From Bacillota bacterium (GTDB lineage Bacteria; Bacillota; Clostridia; Oscillospirales; Acutalibacteraceae): a DNA stretch of 8,262 bases. The notes beneath the pieces are model-generated. The model ran no database searches. It was not told the DNA's origin and saw only the letters and a program-made list of their open reading frames with translations. How positions within the stretch are numbered: position 1 is the stretch's first letter; each line of letters begins with the position of its first letter. The DNA lies in assembly GCA_023391275.1 (NCBI GenBank), contig JAEWBE010000039.1, positions 1-8,262 on the forward strand, in the 5' to 3' direction. Of the stretch, positions 5,955-8,262 are shown one piece after another. Both the position numbers and the translations under genes were made by a program.

Positions 5955-6311
5955 ATGGATCAGAATAAACTGGAAATTACACAGAAAACAGCAGGGCAAA
6001 TAAAATATTTTCGAATGCAAAAAGGACTCAGTCAAAAAAAGCTGGCGAACTTAGCCGGGTTAAATTCTGCTTTTTTAGGGCATATTGAACGATCTTTAAA
6101 ATGCCCCACGGTAGACACGCTCGATAAAATAGCGTCCGCAATGAATATTTCCCTGTCAGAGCTGCTGGATTTTGATGATAAAAATGAAGATGAGCGGAAA
6201 GCAAAGGCCATTCAAAGAATTAATTTTTTAATTCGCGAACTTTCCACGCAGGAAACGGAGCAAATTTCTGAAATTATAGCCGATATTATACAGTTTGAAA
6301 AGAAAAGTTAG
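5955..6311 (+). CDS. XRE-family helix-turn-helix transcriptional regulator
   Basis: A 118-residue DNA-binding protein. An HTH_3/Cro-CI domain spans about residues 10-72. The two recognition helices are in SQKKLANLAGLNSAFLGHIE (26-45) and the domain ends in the usual PTVDTLDKIASAMNISLSEL. After a charged linker, residues 81-118 form a second helical region that may mediate dimerisation. The size fits small SinR-like or phage-repressor-like regulators, but the targets are unknown. Start ATG at 5955 is preferred; AAGGGA at 5938-5943 is 11 nt upstream. A GTG at 5946 would add three residues but leaves only 2 nt after that site. It is monocistronic with its own terminator and divergent from the chemoreceptor, whose shared upstream region it might control; this is inference. 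Confidence 0.9.
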   Translation: MDQNKLEITQKTAGQIKYFRMQKGLSQKKLANLAGLNSAFLGHIERSLKCPTVDTLDKIASAMNISLSELLDFDDKNEDERKAKAIQRINFLIRELSTQETEQISEIIADIIQFEKKS

Positions 6312-6369
6312 GCCCGCCAGGGGATGACTGTTTTACTGCCCTTATGAGAAAAAAGCATAAACATATAAT

Positions 6370-6415
6370 CAGGCTTATCACAGCAAATGAAACTGTGATA
6401 AGCCTGTCGATTTTT
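6370..6415 (+). terminator. Intrinsic terminator after the XRE regulator
   Basis: A perfect 14-bp stem (6370-6383 with 6393-6406, CAGGCTTATCACAG arm) with a 9-nt loop is followed by TCGATTTTT. It lies about 60 bp past the regulator's stop and 32 bp past the end of the convergent S1-domain gene, so it may also stop minus-strand transcripts. The following tract on that strand (ATTATATGTTTATGC) is weaker. Confidence 0.85.
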
Positions 6416-6446
6416 GGCCTTGAAAGGCCGTGTGGTTAGCAACCTG

Positions 6447-7376
6447 CTATTTTACAGAGAAGTCGGTCGAAATTTCCTTTTCACTTCCGGGCGGAGAATA
6501 CACAAACCGTTCCATCTTGTGCCCGTCAAAGAAGTATTTCGGGGGGCCGGAGCGGTAAGTATAATCAAACGTATCAATAATTACAAGTTTAACTTTCATT
6601 CTTGAAGGAATAATACTTTTTATGTAGACACTGGCCTGCTGCCCGGAGACGACATCTTCCTTCGCCTCTGCCAGACCGGCAAGATTTGGCGACAGTTCCA
6701 CGAAAATACCGTAGGGCTCCACGGACCGCACAATGCCCGCCACTGTCTCACCCACAGTGAACATCGCAACATTTTCCTCCCATGTTCCGAGAAGTTCTTT
6801 ATGGCTCAGGGTAATGCGTCCGTTTTCAACTAATTTTACAATGGCTTTAATATCCATACCGACGGAGAAGCGCTCACGCGGGTGGTCAATACGGGAGACG
6901 GAAATTGCGTCAATCGGCAGCAGCGCAATAATTCCGCAGCCAATGTCCGCGAAGGCACCAAAGCTTTCCAGATGTGTTACCCGTGCGTTAATTACATCGC
7001 CCGGTGTCAGCTTTGCAATATATTCGGTCATGCATTTTTCCTGAGCGGCTCTTCTTGAAAGAACGGCGGTTAAGTGCCCATCAGCATCTTTTTGAAATCC
7101 CGTCACAATAAAGCAGACCGGCCGGTTTACTCTTGAAATAATTGCAATGTCCCGTACTGTTCCCTCCCGAATTCCCAAAGCGCCCTCATCGCGGGGAATC
7201 AATCCCTTCATGCAACCCAGGTCAATCAGCAAATTATGCGAGCTGTCACAAACCAGCGCACGTCCTTCCAAAATTTGTCCATCCCGGCAGGCATCGTTCA
7301 GCGCGGATATATTTTGCACCGCCGCGCGGTTTTCAGGCGTATCGATCATCCAACCTTCAGGATAGTATTCAAACAT
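6447..7376 (-). CDS. S1 RNA-binding domain protein (stand-alone, RpsA-like repeats)
   Basis: A 309-residue cytosolic protein built of S1-type OB folds. A degenerate first repeat spans about 33-108 (GQILEGRAL, then LLIDLGCMKGLIP). A clear second one spans 125-196 (PGDVINARVTHLESFGAFADIGCGIIALLP, ending KLVENGRITLSHKELLGTW). A shorter third spans 208-267 (GETVAGIVRSVEPYGIFVEL). A unique tail of about 40 residues follows. The repeats resemble those of ribosomal protein S1 and related RNA-binding proteins, so it probably binds mRNA or rRNA, but it lacks the IspH fusion or full set of repeats of canonical Firmicutes S1 proteins, and its exact role is unknown. The start at 7376 is backed by an ideal AGGAGGT (7389-7383) 7 nt upstream. 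It is divergent from the PPIase gene and likely monocistronic. Confidence 0.87.
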   Translation of the reverse strand: MFEYYPEGWMIDTPENRAAVQNISALNDACRDGQILEGRALVCDSSHNLLIDLGCMKGLIPRDEGALGIREGTVRDIAIISRVNRPVCFIVTGFQKDADGHLTAVLSRRAAQEKCMTEYIAKLTPGDVINARVTHLESFGAFADIGCGIIALLPIDAISVSRIDHPRERFSVGMDIKAIVKLVENGRITLSHKELLGTWEENVAMFTVGETVAGIVRSVEPYGIFVELSPNLAGLAEAKEDVVSGQQASVYIKSIIPSRMKVKLVIIDTFDYTYRSGPPKYFFDGHKMERFVYSPPGSEKEISTDFSVK

Positions 7377-7431
7377 TTTAGTACCTCCTTTTTGTGTTCG
7401 TTCATCTATATGCGTAAATTTCTGAGGTAAT

Positions 7432-7460
7432 ACTATCCATAAAAATTATTAAATTGTTAA
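7432..7460 (-). promoter_or_regulatory. Candidate sigma-A promoter of the S1-domain gene
   Basis: On the minus strand, TTAACA (7460-7455, 5 of 6 consensus bases) and GATAGT (7437-7432, 4 of 6) are exactly 17 bp apart. The expected start of transcription would leave a leader of roughly 50 nt before the ATG. Confidence 0.45.
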
Positions 7461-7471
7461 TTTACCCCTAC

Positions 7472-7500
7472 TTTACTTGATTATTAATCCTTATTATAAT
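7472..7500 (+). promoter_or_regulatory. Candidate sigma-A promoter of the peptidyl-prolyl isomerase gene
   Basis: TTTACT (7472-7477, 4 of 6) and a perfect TATAAT (7495-7500) are 17 bp apart, 37 bp before the ATG. This is the best-looking promoter in the window. Confidence 0.6.
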
Positions 7501-7537
7501 AAAATAAAGGTTATATATAACGAGAGGATGTTTCAAA

Positions 7538-8262
7538 ATGCAGAACCATAAAAAGATGGTCAGTGTAGTTGCTGCGGCTGCACTGATTTTAAGTTTGACC
7601 GGCTGTTCGGGAGCCGGTGCGGCCGCTTCTACAGGGGGTTCCTCTGCGCCGGAACCGGCTGTGAGCTCGTCCGCTGCTTCCACCGTGGACGACGGCAGAA
7701 TCCGGCCTTCCGACGGCAAAAAGCTCGGTTACCAGTTGGAAAAACCGGCGGATGGGGAGGAAATTGCTGTTCTGACCACCAGCATGGGCGTAGTTAAACT
7801 TCGACTTTTTCCGGAAGCAGCGCCAAAAACCGTGGAAAATTTTAAGGGCCTTATCAATAAAGGTTATTATAACGGTTTGATTTTTCACCGCGTCATCAAT
7901 GACTTTATGATTCAGGGCGGTGATCCGAAGGGTGACGGTACCGGGGGGGAAAGCCTTTGGGGCAAAGCGTTTAACGATGAATATAATACCAATCTGGTGA
8001 ACATCCGCGGCTCCGTTTCTATGGCCAACGCGGGTAAAAATACCAACGGAAGCCAGTTCTTTATTAATCAGCGGGGAAATTCCGAGGCGATTAACTGGAA
8101 TAATTTTCAACAGGGCTATGAGGTTTACAAGCAGTCCCCCGAAGCATTTATACAGCAGTACGGGAGCGGTTGGCCCGACATGAGTAAAGTGACCGCAGAG
8201 TATAAGAAGCTCTACGATGAACAGGGCGGCAATCCGAATCTGGACGGTGCCTACAATATTGT
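7538..8262 (+). CDS. Cyclophilin-type peptidyl-prolyl cis-trans isomerase lipoprotein (3' end outside window)
   Basis: The first 241 codons of an exported foldase. Residues 1-23 are a lipoprotein signal (KK, hydrophobic stretch, lipobox L-T-G-C23), so the protein should be lipid-anchored outside the membrane. Residues 24-60 are a Ser/Ala/Gly/Pro-rich linker. The cyclophilin domain starts at about 75. Active-site residues are visible in F116-H117-R118-V119-I120, F123, Q126-G-G-D and NGSQFFI (170-176). It catalyses prolyl isomerisation, helping secreted proteins fold. After FFI there is an insertion of roughly 55-60 residues rich in Tyr, Gln and Trp before the conserved L-D-G-x-Y strand that normally follows closely. 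The start ATG at 7538 has GAGAGG at 7522-7527. The gene runs off the window with no stop codon, so the last portion is missing here. Confidence 0.92.
   Translation, partial: MQNHKKMVSVVAAAALILSLTGCSGAGAAASTGGSSAPEPAVSSSAASTVDDGRIRPSDGKKLGYQLEKPADGEEIAVLTTSMGVVKLRLFPEAAPKTVENFKGLINKGYYNGLIFHRVINDFMIQGGDPKGDGTGGESLWGKAFNDEYNTNLVNIRGSVSMANAGKNTNGSQFFINQRGNSEAINWNNFQQGYEVYKQSPEAFIQQYGSGWPDMSKVTAEYKKLYDEQGGNPNLDGAYNI

Noticed and set aside
6416..6429. GGCCTT-GA-AAGGCC palindrome as a terminator for the S1-domain gene
   Set aside because: On the minus strand the stem is followed by A residues, not T; it is too short to be called on its own.
7468..8110. Minus-strand open frames opposite the PPIase gene
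   Set aside because: Antisense to a clear lipoprotein cyclophilin with signal peptide and active-site motifs; no recognisable product.

Overview
The window looks like chromosomal DNA of a low-to-mid GC Gram-positive Clostridia member, most likely of the Ruminococcaceae/Oscillospiraceae type. The basis is the mcsA-mcsB pair, strong AGGAGG-type ribosome binding sites, a short TSCPD-domain protein, a cysteine-rich 'HCB 13-like' mini-protein and a lipoprotein cyclophilin with a Clostridia-style insertion. This placement is an inference; no rRNA or other phylogenetic marker is present.

Layout. (1) 15-1174, plus strand: a PHP-family metal-dependent phosphoesterase followed 19 bp later by a TSCPD-domain small protein, closed by a strong intrinsic terminator. 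(2) 1181-1306, minus strand: a 41-codon Cys/Gly/Asn-rich membrane mini-protein, convergent with the first pair and divergent from the next operon. (3) 1484-3693, plus strand: a tightly overlapping three-gene operon, mcsA (zinc-finger/UVR adaptor), an mcsB-like guanido kinase homologue and a TPR-like protein of unknown function. The usual partners ctsR and clpC are not adjacent. A perfect 23-bp inverted repeat containing the last stop codon ends the operon. (4) 3820-5574, minus strand: a transmembrane methyl-accepting chemotaxis receptor with its own terminator. (5) 5575-5954: an AT-rich intergenic stretch of 380 bp. (6) 5955-6311, plus strand: a small XRE-type regulator with a terminator. (7) 6447-7376, minus strand: a stand-alone protein with two to three S1 RNA-binding domains. 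(8) 7538 to the window end, plus strand: a secreted lipoprotein peptidyl-prolyl isomerase, truncated by the window edge and divergent from the S1 gene.

How the genes fit together. In Bacillus, McsA activates the protein-arginine kinase McsB, which tags proteins for ClpCP and inactivates CtsR. Here McsA keeps all four CxxC pairs and the UVR helix. The McsB homologue, however, carries substitutions at several positions that are catalytic or ATP-contacting in phosphagen kinases, and at a residue of the phospho-arginine-binding motif. Together with the unusual third gene in place of clpC, this is the most interesting signal in the window. The other genes look like independent housekeeping or accessory units with no evident shared pathway. 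No mobile element, CRISPR array, tRNA or rRNA was seen.
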